From the NCBI GenBank assembly GCA_037176845.1, contig JAYKXP010000048.1, positions 248,001 to 312,000 on the forward strand: a stretch of DNA of 64,000 nt, read 5' to 3'. Below, in pieces: positions 31,554 to 42,920 of this stretch. How positions within the stretch are numbered: position 1 is the first letter of the stretch; every line of letters begins with the position of its first letter. This DNA is from Paramarasmius palmivorus. Taxonomy: Eukaryota > Basidiomycota > Agaricomycetes > Agaricales > Marasmiaceae. Under the pieces are notes generated by a model that was given only the letters and a program-made list of their open reading frames with translations, was not told where the DNA came from and did not search any database. Both the position numbers and the translations under genes were made by a program.

Positions 31554-33638
31554 CTACTGGTGCTTCCTCCTCTTCGAATTGTTGGGTAGGTATTCGCCCG
31601 AACCATCGCCAGACTCATCCGAATTATCTTCTACTGGAACTCGCAAGCCACCGCCTCCGGGTCGAGCCCTGCTCGAACCAGCAGAAACCGTAGAACGAGC
31701 TCCAGGACCAGGCCTAAGAGTCTGAAAGCTGTTCGTAGTACCACCAGAACTCGTAGATCGACCTGCAACCGAACCTCTATGGGGCCTAGAAGAACGTCGC
31801 GCACCCTGTGCTTGCACGTCGAAGGCGTCTTGCACTGAAGAAGATCGCGTATCCTGTAGAACCTGGTTTGACTTCTGTCCGAAACGAACGTTCGCACCGT
31901 GATCGACAGCGGTGCGAGCTCTTGGAATCATAGGTGGAGCTGGAGGAGGCTGCATACTAGATGTGCTCGCACCCTGTCTGGGTTCTGACGCAGTATCGAC
32001 CTTGTTCTCATACTTTCGTTTCGCTGGCAGAGTTGGAAGTGGGAAGGGCGACCACCTATTCTGTGGCGTCGGTGAAGATCCTGGAGCCGAAGCAGGAGAC
32101 GAGTCACGAGCATAAGCTACGTCGGTCATTGCTGCCTGTCGCTGTCCACCTGAGGTTGGTCCAAGCACACGATCTATGCGGTCCCAGATTGTCGCAGATA
32201 CTGTTGATTTGGCACCTCCTGGCTTTCTGAAAGCATGGCCGTGGGTCTCGTTGTCTCCGTCGACGGTCGAAGAAGGACCAGCAACAGTTGATGGGGGAGG
32301 AATAGCAGTGGATTGTTCGTCGCCAGCGACACGGGAAGTTTGTTGGTGACCAACTGCATCTTCTTCATCAGCTTCGTCATCTGAGTCCTGGTAATTGTCT
32401 CCGTCTTCCGCGACTGCAGGAACACGCAGGGGCCGTTTGCCCTTGTCAGATGTTTGAGTGGTTTCATTCAGCTTCTGTTGCGTCTGCTCGCGCGCTTCAA
32501 ATCTAGGGATCATCGGGTCACCCTCGTCGCAGGGTCGTTGTAGCTTCAGTGATGGACCTGTGTAGCCTGTGATCCAGATTTCCCAGATCGAGGTAATGTA
32601 CTCGACACGTTTGTCTTGAGCCACTATTTTCATGTATTCGTCAACCGAGAGCTGAGCCAATTTCTGACCAGCGTTGTAAATCATGTAGAAAGGATGGATG
32701 TGGAACTCGATTTCGAGCGGCACCCAGCGCAGCACTCCTTGTTCATCTTTCTTCCATGGACGGAACTCTGTGTATCCTGGAGCATTTGGAAACCTGTCCT
32801 CGTCGTCTGGTGTCTCTGGTTCGTCTTCTTCCGAGTTGGCGGGGTCTCCGGTCTCGTTGAGATTCTTGATGAAGATGGAGCGTTTTTTGTTCCACGTCAG
32901 TGGGAAGAACGTGTAAAGCCAGTACTCTCCTTGCGGAAGCTTGAACACCTTCATTTCAAAAACAGTATGTAACAGAGATGCTGCTTCCAAGAAGCGAAGT
33001 GCGTACCTCATCAAAGGGTTTCCGCCGTTCCAAAGGTGACTCTGCATATTTCAAAGCCTTTTGGAGGACACCAATCTCGGGCAGCAGCATGAATGCGGAA
33101 GAATCAAATGCCTTGTGAATACTAGCAGTAGCTATCAAACGTTTTCATGAGTGATATTCGAGAAATAGTATACCACATACCAACTCCAATGTTCCACCGC
33201 GATTCGAATATGTTGAGTGTACCATGAGCTTTTCCCCACTGAGGTTCCGCGTGATGAACCTGTGCGACAATCAGAAATGCAAACGAATCTTGTTTCAATG
33301 ATACATACAAATTCCAGAGGGGTGCACTTTTCCATTGCATGGAAAAACTCATGATCTCGATTCCCCTTGAAGCTTTCTCTGCAGAATCCACAACGTTTAC
33401 CATAGCGAGACCTCATTACAACTCTTTCTTTGCGATTATCGTTAAGGGAAGCCTTCTTCTTAGGATCGTAATTTTTGACCGGAGTAGTGGTATCCGTGTC
33501 GACGTAAGTAGCGTTGTCGCCAGTGCGGGCCGGTGATGAGGTTGCTTGGGTAGATAGAAGTCCATCAGACGGTGGATCTGGTGCGTACTTTCCGGGTTGT
33601 ACACCAAGAGTGCTGTTGCGTAGCTTGCGCTCGGCCAT
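31554..33638 (-). CDS. HNH-like nuclease-domain protein with long disordered tail, copy 2
   Basis: Paralogue of the gene at 15152-17256. The HNH-like blocks are RYGKRCGFCRESF, VHHAEPQWG, SRWNIGV and IHKAFDSSAFMLLP; the CxxC after RYGKR is kept here but lost in copy 1. The conserved module FKLPQGEYWLYTFFPLTWN / IFIKNLNE follows, then a long Ser/Pro/acidic tail ending in a basic patch (NSKRRKHQ). Introns split EFV/HH, GV/ASI and DE/VFKLP; the last has a normal GT donor. The ATG at 33638 (MAERKLRNS) aligns with MTERPSRAS of copy 1. Endonuclease function is inferred from motif order only. A role in DNA transactions or defence cannot be shown from sequence. Confidence 0.68.
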
Positions 33639-33908
33639 TACTGATGATGTCGAAATAGGGACGAGAGAGGAGGGCGACACACGCTGAAGTGACCCCCTGC
33701 TTATAACCCGGCATCTCCAGGCCACGATTTCCAGGCCACAGGAAGATTTGGAGAACAATAGACATCCGTGCGCGTGGACGCAGATGTGGACGGTGTCAAG
33801 GCGCGACCAGTCACATTGTGTGACTCATTGTTGAGGACTCACGTGTTGTTGAATTAGTGTGACACTCCGGCGTGACACACGTAACACCTTTTTTCCTTCC
33901 GTACTATC
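33639..33908. promoter_or_regulatory. Bidirectional promoter region, cassette copy 2
   Basis: 270 bases between divergent starts. TGACTCA is at 33821-33827 and CACGTG at 33840-33845, followed by TTGTTGAATT, as in copy 1. Conservation of this block against a diverged background suggests real transcription-factor sites, of bZIP and bHLH type by consensus. Confidence 0.55.
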
Positions 33909-35088
33909 ATGTCCACGCTACACGATCTTCCCTTGCTCAGCCAGCTCACTGCCTGCGACATAGGAACGGACGATCCTATTGAAAGATTCTATTTGAACCC
34001 AACAGACCGCGAGGAGGCGATTCCATGGCGTGTGAGTATTCTATTCCTGCTCCCTCTGATCGTTCCTAATGAAATGCAAGTAGTTTTACTCCCTTGAATT
34101 CTATATGGGTTTGAACTATGGAGAAATCGATCCAAAGATGTCGCCGAACATTCTCTACGGTGAGCCCGCTTGCTATACAATGTTCTATCTCTAAATATTT
34201 CCCCAGTTCGTTCCAGTATCAAAAAACTTCTAGAGGAGGAGAAGCTGGCACTGATACCCCAGGAGCATGTTGTCGACACGCTTCTAGATGTCCAGAAACA
34301 CAACTGTGATTGTCAGTCGAAGCTGTATGAAAGAATACGATATACTGAGGTGCGTTTCATCGACCGACTTCTGGGAATGTACATTGACTCGCCCTCAGTG
34401 CCTCCCGCAACACGAATATGAATACTGTTTGCGCACTATTGGCTTGGAGACACCCCTGTCTATTATATCGCCCGATGGCACTCGCCAGACATATTCCTCA
34501 TCATCCGAAGACATGCCTCGCTTCCGTTCATCCGCGTCTATATTATTAATCCTCAGTAATACGGCTCGGACTTTATTCAACCAATTTGCCTGGAGAGGGT
34601 CACCATGTCAGAGGATTGCAGAATACAAAGTGTTGTTTCTCCAACGGCAGTGGCGTATGCCGCCGTCTACATTCGAAGCAAAACCCGATTGGCAGGCATT
34701 AACACATCCCTTCGACCGAACACACGACATTGTGGCAGATCTCCTTGATCCCAAGAAGGACGAACCCGTTCCGGAACTCATCCCCGATACCTCCTCATCC
34801 TCGTCAGAGAGCAGCCTCGATACCGAATTAGCGCTACATCCAGAAGAATGGATACAAAATCCCGGTACGACGCGATGGGCGAGAAGGATAAAGAAGATAA
34901 TAGGACGTAACCTGCCCTTTGAGGAAGAGGTTACCAATGACAAACAGCTTAAATCATATGCGAAGGAGAAGTGTAGGCCGTTTGAAGAAGTAATGCGCAC
35001 TAGTCGGGTATCGGTTCGATTTGAGCCATACCTACGGCGCAAGCCTACTTTACGGGCGAGGGATGATATATCTATTTGGTTTATATAG
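33909..35088 (+). CDS. Unknown cassette partner protein, copy 2
   Basis: Paralogue of 17496-18677. It begins MSTLHDLPLLSQLTACDIG and DPIERFYLNP and keeps the same four-exon plan, with joins near 34032, 34160, 34350 and 34399. The N-terminal two thirds are strongly diverged from copy 1 (many replacements around RSSASILLILSNTARTLF). The C-terminal third is almost unchanged (DTSSSSSESSLDTELALH, WIQNPGT, RVSVRFEPYLRRKPTLR). That contrast suggests a variable front and a constrained back, or partial gene conversion. No family recognised. Confidence 0.72.
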
Positions 35089-35459
35089 CACATCTTCAGA
35101 TTGTAGACACTGGATTCAAGGATACCCACTGTAGCATTAGTACCTGTAGACCATGTATCATTAGTTGTACTGTTATACGATCACATTCTCATCCACTGCC
35201 TTACGAGATACCGAAACGAAACAGACTAAGTAGGCTTGCTTTCTACCATCACAACCAAATTACCTCTTCCTCGTTTCTAGCACCACAATCACTGGACAAC
35301 TTTGAAGAATCAAGATAGGTTGACTGGAAAACGTGACTCCGCAGAGGACCGCTTTGGGTAGCCCCTAGCTATTTTAGACATGCTTGAAAATTGAGCACCG
35401 CATTCCCCTCTTCGAGTCGAACCCCCATCATCTCTGCTATATCGCACAGATCTTTTACA
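35089..35459. other. Intergenic within cassette copy 2
   Basis: No gene. Nearly identical to 18678-19029, apart from short indels near 35190-35330. Confidence 0.6.
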
Positions 35460-36039
35460 ATGCCTGCTACTGCTGCTACCAAATTCGATATCTTCAATTT
35501 CGAAGCCATTGTCGATGGTGTCGAGGTACATTTGTCCCAGCCCCGTACCAGTAAATGGTTTCTGACCCTTTTTTTAGCTGTCCAAAAGGGACGAAATAGA
35601 CGACATCGTCGACATGTACGGTGACTTTGAAGATGTTCAAAGTGAGTCCTCGTCTGAATCTTCTGGATTCGAGTTCGAGGACGTCGAGGAGATGGAGATG
35701 ATGTTGGATGCGTTCGTTGATGCTAACAAGACCTCTGAAGTCTACAAATCTTTCTTTCATCATGTAGATCAGCTCGTCGAATTCGAAGATTTCAACCCTC
35801 AAGTTTCTTTCAAGACTGCAAACTCTACACCTTCTATCCTCGTCGTTCCACCTTCGCCCAAGAAGAAGACCAGCAAGTCGCCTTTCCATGTTCCCAACAT
35901 GCCGCTACCCCCTATTCCCAATACCAAGTCTCAACCTCAAAAAGAAAACATCAAGCTACGGTCCTCGTCTTCAAAACGTGAACGAAGAATCACACCGCTG
36001 CCTTTGCTCGAGGTGATGCTCTCGACTGGGCGGCGGTGA
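35460..36039 (+). CDS. Small acidic/Ser-rich cassette protein, copy 2
   Basis: Near-identical paralogue of 19030-19614. It has the same start (MPATAATKFDIF), the same single intron after GVE, one codon fewer in the acidic run (DFEDVQSE against DFEDDVQSE) and the same end, LLEVMLSTGRR. The few replacements (for example NTKSQPQKEN for NTKSQHQKEN) contrast with the strong divergence of the HNH-like gene in the same cassette. Function unknown. Confidence 0.72.
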
Positions 36040-36790
36040 AGGTTTGCCTCGTCCGACTTGTTTCGCCCTCTTCAAGCCCTTTCTTGCTACGGCCGTCTAT
36101 TGTCTACGCTTCCAGATGTCTATGGCTGTGTTCCAATGCTCTGATTAATGGGTTTCTACTGTAGGTTTAAATCACCTACGGCCTTGGAGGCTACGACTTC
36201 ATCGTTTGTGAAGGCAAGTTTCTGACGGGTTCATATATTCTCAAGTTAACATATTCCTCTGTTTGTAGAACTCCTCGGCTAAGCTTCCTAAGATCGCTGC
36301 CTTATGAATATCAGCGCTTTCAGGCATCGTATTTGTTGCATGGTATGTGGTTATCCGACCGTGTTCATCTAGTATCATCGCTGACATTCCTTCCACAGAT
36401 TCCTCAAGAAATCACGGCGTGTTCTTAGAGACAATTCAGTGGATACGGAAGGACTATAACGGGGTTACTTGTATTTATCAGCTATGGGACGAGGGTGCAA
36501 TGACCTAGATGGCTGCTTTTTGTATTGGCATATGGATATGAATTTCTATTGGTTCGATCGGGTTCGAAGTAGTCGAAGCGAGCTAGCGTCTGTCTCGAGG
36601 CTAAACTGGTGTCACTAAGAAAGGGTCGAGTCTCTTTAAGAGGTGTGCATTCGAACGAGTGCGGGTAAGAACATGCAGACAGATATAAGTCTATACATAA
36701 TTTATGAGGGCCAGCAATGCGAAGCGAAGGTATCTAACCGTTGCAATGACAAGAGAAATGGGGGGCAGAGAGAAATATCGACTTCGTAGT
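36040..36790. other. Intergenic, no supported gene
   Basis: Similarity to copy 1 of the cassette fades quickly. It should hold the 3' ends of the acidic gene (+) and the peroxidase gene (-), which converge here. Confidence 0.5.
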
Positions 36791-38768
36791 TTACGCCGCA
36801 GTCTCAACGGGACCCAACACACTAATGGAAAGAAATTCAGTGTGAACTGAAGTTTCCGGACCTACAATAACCGGTTGTTAGCATACCCCTTCACCAGACT
36901 ACGAATCAGACCACGTACCAGGTTGAGCAGTAAGAGTAGGGAAAGGTGTCGCAGAGCAAGCAGCCTCGATATCGTTCAAGCTCTTTCCGGCAGGCAAGAA
37001 CGCCTTCTTGGAGAGTGACTTTGGCACGGGGATAATCTCAGAGCAGTCGACGAGATCATCGCGGTTGTGTCCCGTAACAGCGAGCTTGGCCATGACATTT
37101 CGGAATCGGGTTTGCATAAGTTGTTGGTTGTCTGGGAGTTGTGATGTGAGTGTGAGTAATGGGTAATGAACTGAACTATGGACGGCTTACTGATGTTGGA
37201 TTGCCAGCGGCAGGATGTCCTGTTTCCAGAATGTCAGCTGATGTCGCACTTTTCTAGAACGAGAAAAGAGGGAATACCTAGGATCCCGAGCCAGAGCAGA
37301 GTCAGAAGCAAGTCGGAACTCTCCCTTTAGTGGGGAAGGTTGCTCCCCAGGGACGGTGTCATTCGTCTTTCCATGAATGCCCTTGAGCAAAGTCTAAACA
37401 GTTCACCCGTCAGTTCGTTTCTTTGCGCAGCGAGTAAAAAAAAATATAAGTACCTCAACGAAGAACTGGGTATCGAAAGTCTCTGGGGTACTGTCAAATG
37501 GTGTATGTGGTACCTCAGGATCGACAAATTCCTGTCCGCCGATAGTATGTGAGATTAAGAGGTCAACGAGCTCGTCTGCGCTGAAGCCTGCATCTCCAAG
37601 TCTGTCGAGGAGCTATTGTTTTGCGATCGTTAAGCTTCTCTGGGCAGTAATGGAATTAGAAACTCGCTAACCTTATCGGGTGAGTCGGCCGGAGAGGGAA
37701 GTAGATCGGGTGCAGCCTGAGATGTCTTGTTACGCCCAGCGAGGAACTCGAGTCGTGGGGCGCCACTTTTCGAACCAAATGTATCAGTAAGGTTGACAGC
37801 TTTGATGATGAATGTGTACGTACGGGCAGTGTGTGATACCAACAGCTGCAGCGAATTGAATTCTAACGAAATGTACAGCGGCAATGAGTGTTCGACAGAA
37901 AAAAAGATAGATGAAGCAGGGGCGTACAGATCTCCATATGCGACATCGTGTCGTGGGCCAATCGGGGTTTGCCTTTCGACGATTTCCTCTGAACGAGAGT
38001 GAGCGAGTATACTCGAGCGTCAGGGAATAACGTACTAAGGCCCTTGTTACCATCTGTGGGAGGAAACGATCAGAACCGAAGACCTTTCTGAAACCGACCA
38101 ACTCACCGTATTTCATTTCAATGTCTTGATGTGCAATGATTGAGCCATCTGTAGTGAAAAGACTTGTCAACGCCTCTCGTGGAAGTTACCCAAGAGTGTA
38201 GCCTCACCAGCTCCTCCACCACTGAAAAAGGGAGCACGTTAATACGCAGTATAGCTGGCCATGGTTGAGAATAAAACCCTTACCCAAACTGTCCCTGTGC
38301 AAAAAGTCGAGGCGAGAACCCAACAGCGTCGTGGAAGCTCAGCTGTCCGCTTGGTAAGTAGAGAAGAATGTAATATTAATGCAGACACCTACACGAAGGG
38401 ACTCGTGAGTATTCTTGCCTGTAGGGATATCTTTGTTTAGTCCCCGAATTACCAATTAAACTGGACCAAGGCTTACCGCATGGCTCTTCGTTGAATCTAG
38501 CGAGGGAGAAGCGTTAGACTCGGACATGGAACTAGGGCTGCGGTGAAGGAGACTTACAGGTTGTGTTGGAGGTCGTCCAGGACATCATACCACACGCAGC
38601 ACTGTCAAGGCGCGTTCATGAGTATCGTCGAAGGTGTCTCCTGGGTTGTAACCGTACCTGTGCATGTTGAGCAGTACGTCCATGTCCACATTCTGCCCGT
38701 TTGGCGAATGGACCAGCTTGGGCCACAATGACGAAAGGGAGGAGAGTGAGAATGTTCTTGAATTGCAT
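36791..38768 (-). CDS. Class II heme peroxidase, generic type
   Basis: Secreted fungal class II peroxidase of the lignin/manganese peroxidase superfamily. Signal peptide and KR pro-site: MQFKNILTLLPFVIVAQA then GPFAKR. About 15 short introns are needed. The joined protein shows CCVWYDVLDDLQHNLFNEEP, CGKNTHESLRLSFHDAVGFS (distal Arg and His), QFGGGGADGSIIAHQDIE (calcium site), LIQFAAAVGITHCPGAPRLE, LGDAGFSADELVDLLISHTI (proximal His), TPFDSTPETFDTQFF, LARDPRTSCRWQS and DIEAACSATPFPTLT. In versatile-peroxidase numbering the Mn ligands would be K36, E40 and E175 instead of E, E, D, and position 164 is Asp where the catalytic Trp would be. It is therefore neither a typical Mn nor a lignin or versatile peroxidase. 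A last intron (G/gtacgtgg) gives the end GPVETAA; if retained, the frame stops at about 36899. Confidence 0.9.
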
Positions 38769-38858
38769 GGTTGCTTTTGAGAGATGCTGAAAGGTGCCAA
38801 ATGGATGCTGGAAGTGGAGGAGGAGAGACCACTGGAGATTCCTAGCGTTTTGTTCGAA

Positions 38859-38866
38859 TTTTTATA
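38859..38866 (-). promoter_or_regulatory. TATA box of the peroxidase gene
   Basis: Reads TATAAAAA on the minus strand, 91 bases before the ATG at 38768, a usual distance for a secreted-peroxidase promoter with a short leader. Confidence 0.6.
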
Positions 38867-39831
38867 CTGTTTTTTTCGATGGTGAGGAGGTGGCGTACCA
38901 AAGCTCTGGTCTTCATCTTCGGGTTCGGGCGTAGATGCGTGTTTCACATCCGGTTGTGTAAATTGCTGTAAAAAGACAAGTATGTGTGAGCGACTTCAGT
39001 GTGAAAAGCCGTAAGGACAAAGATCAACCTTGAAACGTACATAACAGCGCGATATTCGAGACGGCTATTGAATGTTGAAGTCTTGATAGTTCCGTTCTCA
39101 TCGAGAATGACGGCACTAGGTACCGAGGCCCGGATGTGTATTCGGCTATCCCGAGAAAAATTTGTTGCCGTCCTGGAGGTACGTGATACGTCTGCGTTGC
39201 TACTCTCAGGAGAAGTACAGAGGAGCGGGAAGTATGATGGGAAGCACGACCATGTGCTAAATTTAACAATTGCTCGCCGGGAGAAGTGCCAAGATCGCAG
39301 CCCTGTCCTCGCCGATGTCGGGGAAGTAAGTGATTGTCGATGTGCATTGAATTGCTGAAGAGTTCTTCGTCCCCGTTCACGGAGTACTGGTGAGAATATT
39401 AGATGGTATAGGATGGTAAAGGTTGAAATTTGAAAGCTCACCGGGCTAGCTGAAAACCCAGAAAACTGGATACACTGACAAGTTGCGGCGAACTCGGAGG
39501 CCACATCATGATCAATGCGCGGTAGTGACATCTACTGCACAATGACCCGTTGTGTCCACTGTCCATGTAGTTGCGAGGGTGCCTTGGTAGCCTTGTGGTA
39601 GCCTACGTCTGTCGCCGTCAATGTCGTGGCCATTGTGAAAGATGAAAATTGCCTGCCGCGTCTCAGCGTCTCTCTTTCTTCGTTACCACCATCGCCCATT
39701 CACAGCCAACCCAACCGCTATCCCTCTTGACAGCCCTGCTTGAAGCTTTTGGAACAGTTCTCTGACACTGCGAGGAATCAGAATTTACCGTCTCAGGCGA
39801 GTAGCGTCGAGATTCCAGGCACCTAGGACCT
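38867..39831. other. Upstream region of the peroxidase; no supported gene
   Basis: Several overlapping minus-strand frames (38944-39531, 39024-39380) look open, but none shows a domain, a consistent reading or good splice borders. Read as promoter and spacer DNA. Confidence 0.4.
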
Positions 39832-40065
39832 ATGCGTGGCCGTGCTTCTGGAGCTTTTGTTCGGATGGGATGTAATATCGGGATAGGATCCAAGGTGAGT
39901 TTCCTCGTTTCAAATTCAATGACTTTTCTCATTTTCCTATCTTCGAATCAGGCCCTTCTCTGCCCTTCTACAGGCAAGAAACGTCAACCTTGGATCCCAA
40001 AGAAGCTGGATAGCGGACATCTTTCCTCAAAACCTGTTGGACACCTTTCACCGAGACTGTCATAA
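39832..40065 (+). CDS. Possible small basic protein
   Basis: A frame of 58 or 77 codons. A well-formed 57-nt intron (CCAAG/gtgagt ... CGAATCAG, 39895-39951) can be removed without changing frame, joining MRGRASGAFVRMGCNIGIGSK, given here as MRGRASGAFVRM and NIGIGSK, to ALLCPSTGKKRQPWIPKKLD. No domain is known. It may equally be part of a non-coding transcript. Confidence 0.25.
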   Translation: MRGRASGAFVRMGCNIGIGSKVSFLVSNSMTFLIFLSSNQALLCPSTGKKRQPWIPKKLDSGHLSSKPVGHLSPRLS

Positions 40066-40680
40066 TCACCGATAAGCAGAGATTCAACTACCACATCATC
40101 CATCAACGCGACAGATCAAGGATATGATGAGGGCTCGCGAAAGACTAGGGTCATCTATTCAATATTTACCATCCAGCATCACTTTTTGCGACCGTGCGTC
40201 AACTTTCCTTGCTGTGCTACGCTCCACATGCAGTATACGGAGGAAGTCTGAGCACAATGGTGTTCAGTGCTGGATGTTACCTTAGAAGGCACGGGTTTCA
40301 TTGACTTCTCCTGTTAGTACTGACTATACCGTTTTCAGGATTTTGGACTCTCCGCTTGATCAACTCGGTTGAGCTGACAATCTGATTCATGCCCCGCTTA
40401 CCCTACCTTTGGCAGCAAATGTACGCCTAACATCGTGCTCCTTTTTCTTGCTCAACGTCCCCAACCTTTTATTGTTTGAGGTTGCAGAAGGACGTTGGTC
40501 ACTGTAAGACGAACCGCTGGATGACTCCGATTCAATGCTGTAGTTTATCATAGCTCTCTAAAGGAGAGGATAGCACAATACTTTGACGTCGACGCTCCGG
40601 TTTTAGTCCATTGTACATTAATACACGTTAAATACCACAAATCCTCTATTTTACATTCCACTGCCAAAATACCGTCATGC
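40066..40680. other. Intergenic, no supported gene
   Basis: Only short frames; it should hold the 3' end of the F-box gene transcribed from the right. Confidence 0.4.
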
Positions 40681-42216
40681 TTAAGCTGTATCGCTATCAG
40701 GCCCGCTGCAGATCTCGTTGAATAACCTTTCTAATTGCCCGTTCCCTTCGACAGGGTCGGATGGCGGGGTGGTCAGAGTCGTCATTCTCGAGTACCAATG
40801 ACGAGAGTCGACGAGTCTCTGGAAAATTTCTACCAAGGTATTGGTGCTGTCCTTCAGCTGAACGTCGAGCTTGCGCAGACCATGGCACATTTTCAAGAGT
40901 TGCACCATTTGGTCAACGCCTGATAGGGTCGAATCGGGGAGTTGAACGGAAATGGACTTGAGATCTGCTTCTGACCGCTGGAGCATGTCCAGAAAGGCCT
41001 CGCAAGGCCAATTCACTGGGATGCTGCTGTCGAATTTGTATGTTCCTGGAACTACTATGACGGAGGAGAGTGCTGGAAGTCTGATCCGCTTGAAGAATTT
41101 GGTGCACTCCGTAGATTGGGAATAGCCGAAGCAGAGTGTTTCTAGGTTGGGTAATTCGAATATGTCGAGGAGCTGAGGCGGCCAATACGACGGTTCAAGC
41201 TGTATGGACAGATGAGAGAGTGCAGTGCAATGCTGCAGTATGTTCTCAATTAGCCATAAACTGACATTTTGTATTGTCAGAGAGCGCAGCTGGCTGTACG
41301 GCAACTCTTGCGTGGATGAGATAGAATCCCGCAATATACAGCCTAATGCGACAACGGTCAGCTTTGGAGCATGGCTCGTAATGGCTCGACTGAACCAAGG
41401 GACGTCGCTATGCAGTTCACCTGGGCAGGAGAAAGATTCCAGAGAGCTAAAGGTGACATCCTGCAGCAGATTCATCTCACGTCTGGTAAGACCGGAGAAG
41501 ACGGTCCATGGTAGACTGAATGTAAGCCTTTTCATCTGCCCTGCCTGGCGCATGAGCACTGCGAAAGCACGCAGTCCACGGGAGCCTACTCGTGCGGTAT
41601 ACATAAATTGAGAAAGAAGTTCGTCTTCCCAGTCGCAGTCTAGCATGTCCTTTACATGAATCGTGAGCGGTTGATTTTGTGACTTGTTGAAATGTAGCTC
41701 GAGGAAAGGTACGACGTTCCGTTTTAGACCGTCTATACGGAGCGATATCTGTCCCCACCACTTCGGCTGCGCGAAGACGAGGTGTCTCCAATATGAACAT
41801 ACGCGGGATAGATTGTGAACAGGGGCCTGGATATCCTCTCCATCAATCCTAAGGGAGTATGATCCTGTCCGGGAAAGATCAAGGATATGTTCCAGCACCT
41901 CCGTGGGTAGCCTCCGAATTGGGGCAAGCCAACTACGTCGCCGTTCGACCTGTCGCCAGAGGAGCCTACGTTCACTTTCAAGTTTGTCCATGGCACTACG
42001 AAGCTTTCGGAGCTCCTCGTCATAACGCTGAATCTCGGACTCTTCTTGCTCGAGCAAGGCCCGTGTTTGCGAAGCCTCGATAGTGGAGGGTGGGCGTTGA
42101 GAACGAGGAATGTTCAAGTTGAGCTGGAGTTTGTGATCTGGGGTGAAGGTATGGCGACAGATGTTGCAAATGACCGTGTCAGCTGAGACGGCATGTATTT
42201 CTGTTTCCTGATTCAT
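40681..42216 (-). CDS. F-box-like protein with leucine-rich C-terminal half, paralogue 2
   Basis: Paralogue of 10668-12242, again without introns. It starts MNQETEIHAVSADTVICNIC; the upstream extension in the same frame begins with TTG and is not used. A coiled coil (RYDEELRKLRSAMDKLESER) precedes the F-box SWLAPIRRLPTEVLEHILDL. Irregular leucine-rich repeats follow to the end. Similarity to the first copy is high in the N-terminal 130 residues and lower in the repeat half, as expected if target binding diversifies while the ubiquitin-ligase contact is kept (inference). Same strand as its paralogue, 30 kb away. Confidence 0.8.
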   Translation of the reverse strand: MNQETEIHAVSADTVICNICRHTFTPDHKLQLNLNIPRSQRPPSTIEASQTRALLEQEESEIQRYDEELRKLRSAMDKLESERRLLWRQVERRRSWLAPIRRLPTEVLEHILDLSRTGSYSLRIDGEDIQAPVHNLSRVCSYWRHLVFAQPKWWGQISLRIDGLKRNVVPFLELHFNKSQNQPLTIHVKDMLDCDWEDELLSQFMYTARVGSRGLRAFAVLMRQAGQMKRLTFSLPWTVFSGLTRREMNLLQDVTFSSLESFSCPGELHSDVPWFSRAITSHAPKLTVVALGCILRDSISSTQELPYSQLRSLTIQNVSLWLIENILQHCTALSHLSIQLEPSYWPPQLLDIFELPNLETLCFGYSQSTECTKFFKRIRLPALSSVIVVPGTYKFDSSIPVNWPCEAFLDMLQRSEADLKSISVQLPDSTLSGVDQMVQLLKMCHGLRKLDVQLKDSTNTLVEIFQRLVDSRHWYSRMTTLTTPPSDPVEGNGQLERLFNEICSGPDSDTA

Positions 42217-42920
42217 AATGTCAAGGCTGAACGTATTTCGACTTAATTGAGCTTGAAGCAAAGACTTTCAGTCACCCAAAATAACCGAGGAAGTACCATA
42301 AGCGCACCTGTATGTGTGGAAGAGATGAAGAGGTTAGAGAAGCAAGGGGAGTGACTAGAGCGCCTTTTTTTAAACGTTTCGTTTTGCGCCGCGTGATCGC
42401 GTGATCCCTCATTGTTCTTTACTCTCGGCTAGTGCCACTATTGTTCCCCGTCCACATTGCGCATGCATTATTCGATACACACTAGGAATGCCACAGACGT
42501 TAGCGACTGCGAGGCGATCCTCAAATTTGACTCACAGGATGAGTGACCAGGTTGACCTGTCGTATTCCGGGAAAATTCCATCAAAGTGAACGGAACCTCG
42601 TATCTCCCTGCAAATATGCGCAATGGTGTCAACTACAATCGACTCGAAAACACGGACCCCGTCTCAAGCAAACCCTTCTGAGACTCCCCCTCATCGATGG
42701 TGTTTCGGAGTATCAGCAATCCAGGAGCGCCAAGAGTCACCAATGACATCGACACCGTATCAACACTCCCATCGCCAACGAAGTTTGTCGAATCGACATC
42801 ACAAATGACATCAACCTCTAGGCCTACTCCAAAGGTTGCGATATAAGAAGTCAACCTTCCCTTGGTTTGCTCGCTAGTTAACCCGTAGACCCAATCCATT
42901 CACACACTCAAACACTCATC
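42217..42920. other. Intergenic between divergent genes
   Basis: No gene supported. It separates the F-box gene (-) from a small gene (+) and should hold both promoters. Confidence 0.4.

Larger units (their letters stand above)
31276..36040. repeat. Three-gene cassette, copy 2 (direct repeat)
   Basis: Same gene order, orientation and exon borders as 14875-19615. It lies about 16.4 kb downstream, and the NACHT, GFA and kinase-like genes sit between the two copies. Confidence 0.85.

Noticed and set aside
14875..36040. Treating the duplicated cassette as a transposon
   Set aside because: No terminal inverted repeats, target-site duplications, transposase or reverse transcriptase seen; segmental duplication is sufficient. 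The HNH-like domain alone does not make it a homing element.
36791..38768. Calling the peroxidase a manganese or versatile peroxidase
   Set aside because: Overall similarity and the long pre-calcium loop suggest it, but two of three Mn ligands are replaced and the catalytic Trp position is Asp in the joined exons.
38944..39531. A 195-codon minus-strand gene upstream of the peroxidase
   Set aside because: No domain, a competing overlapping frame of similar length, and no splice support.
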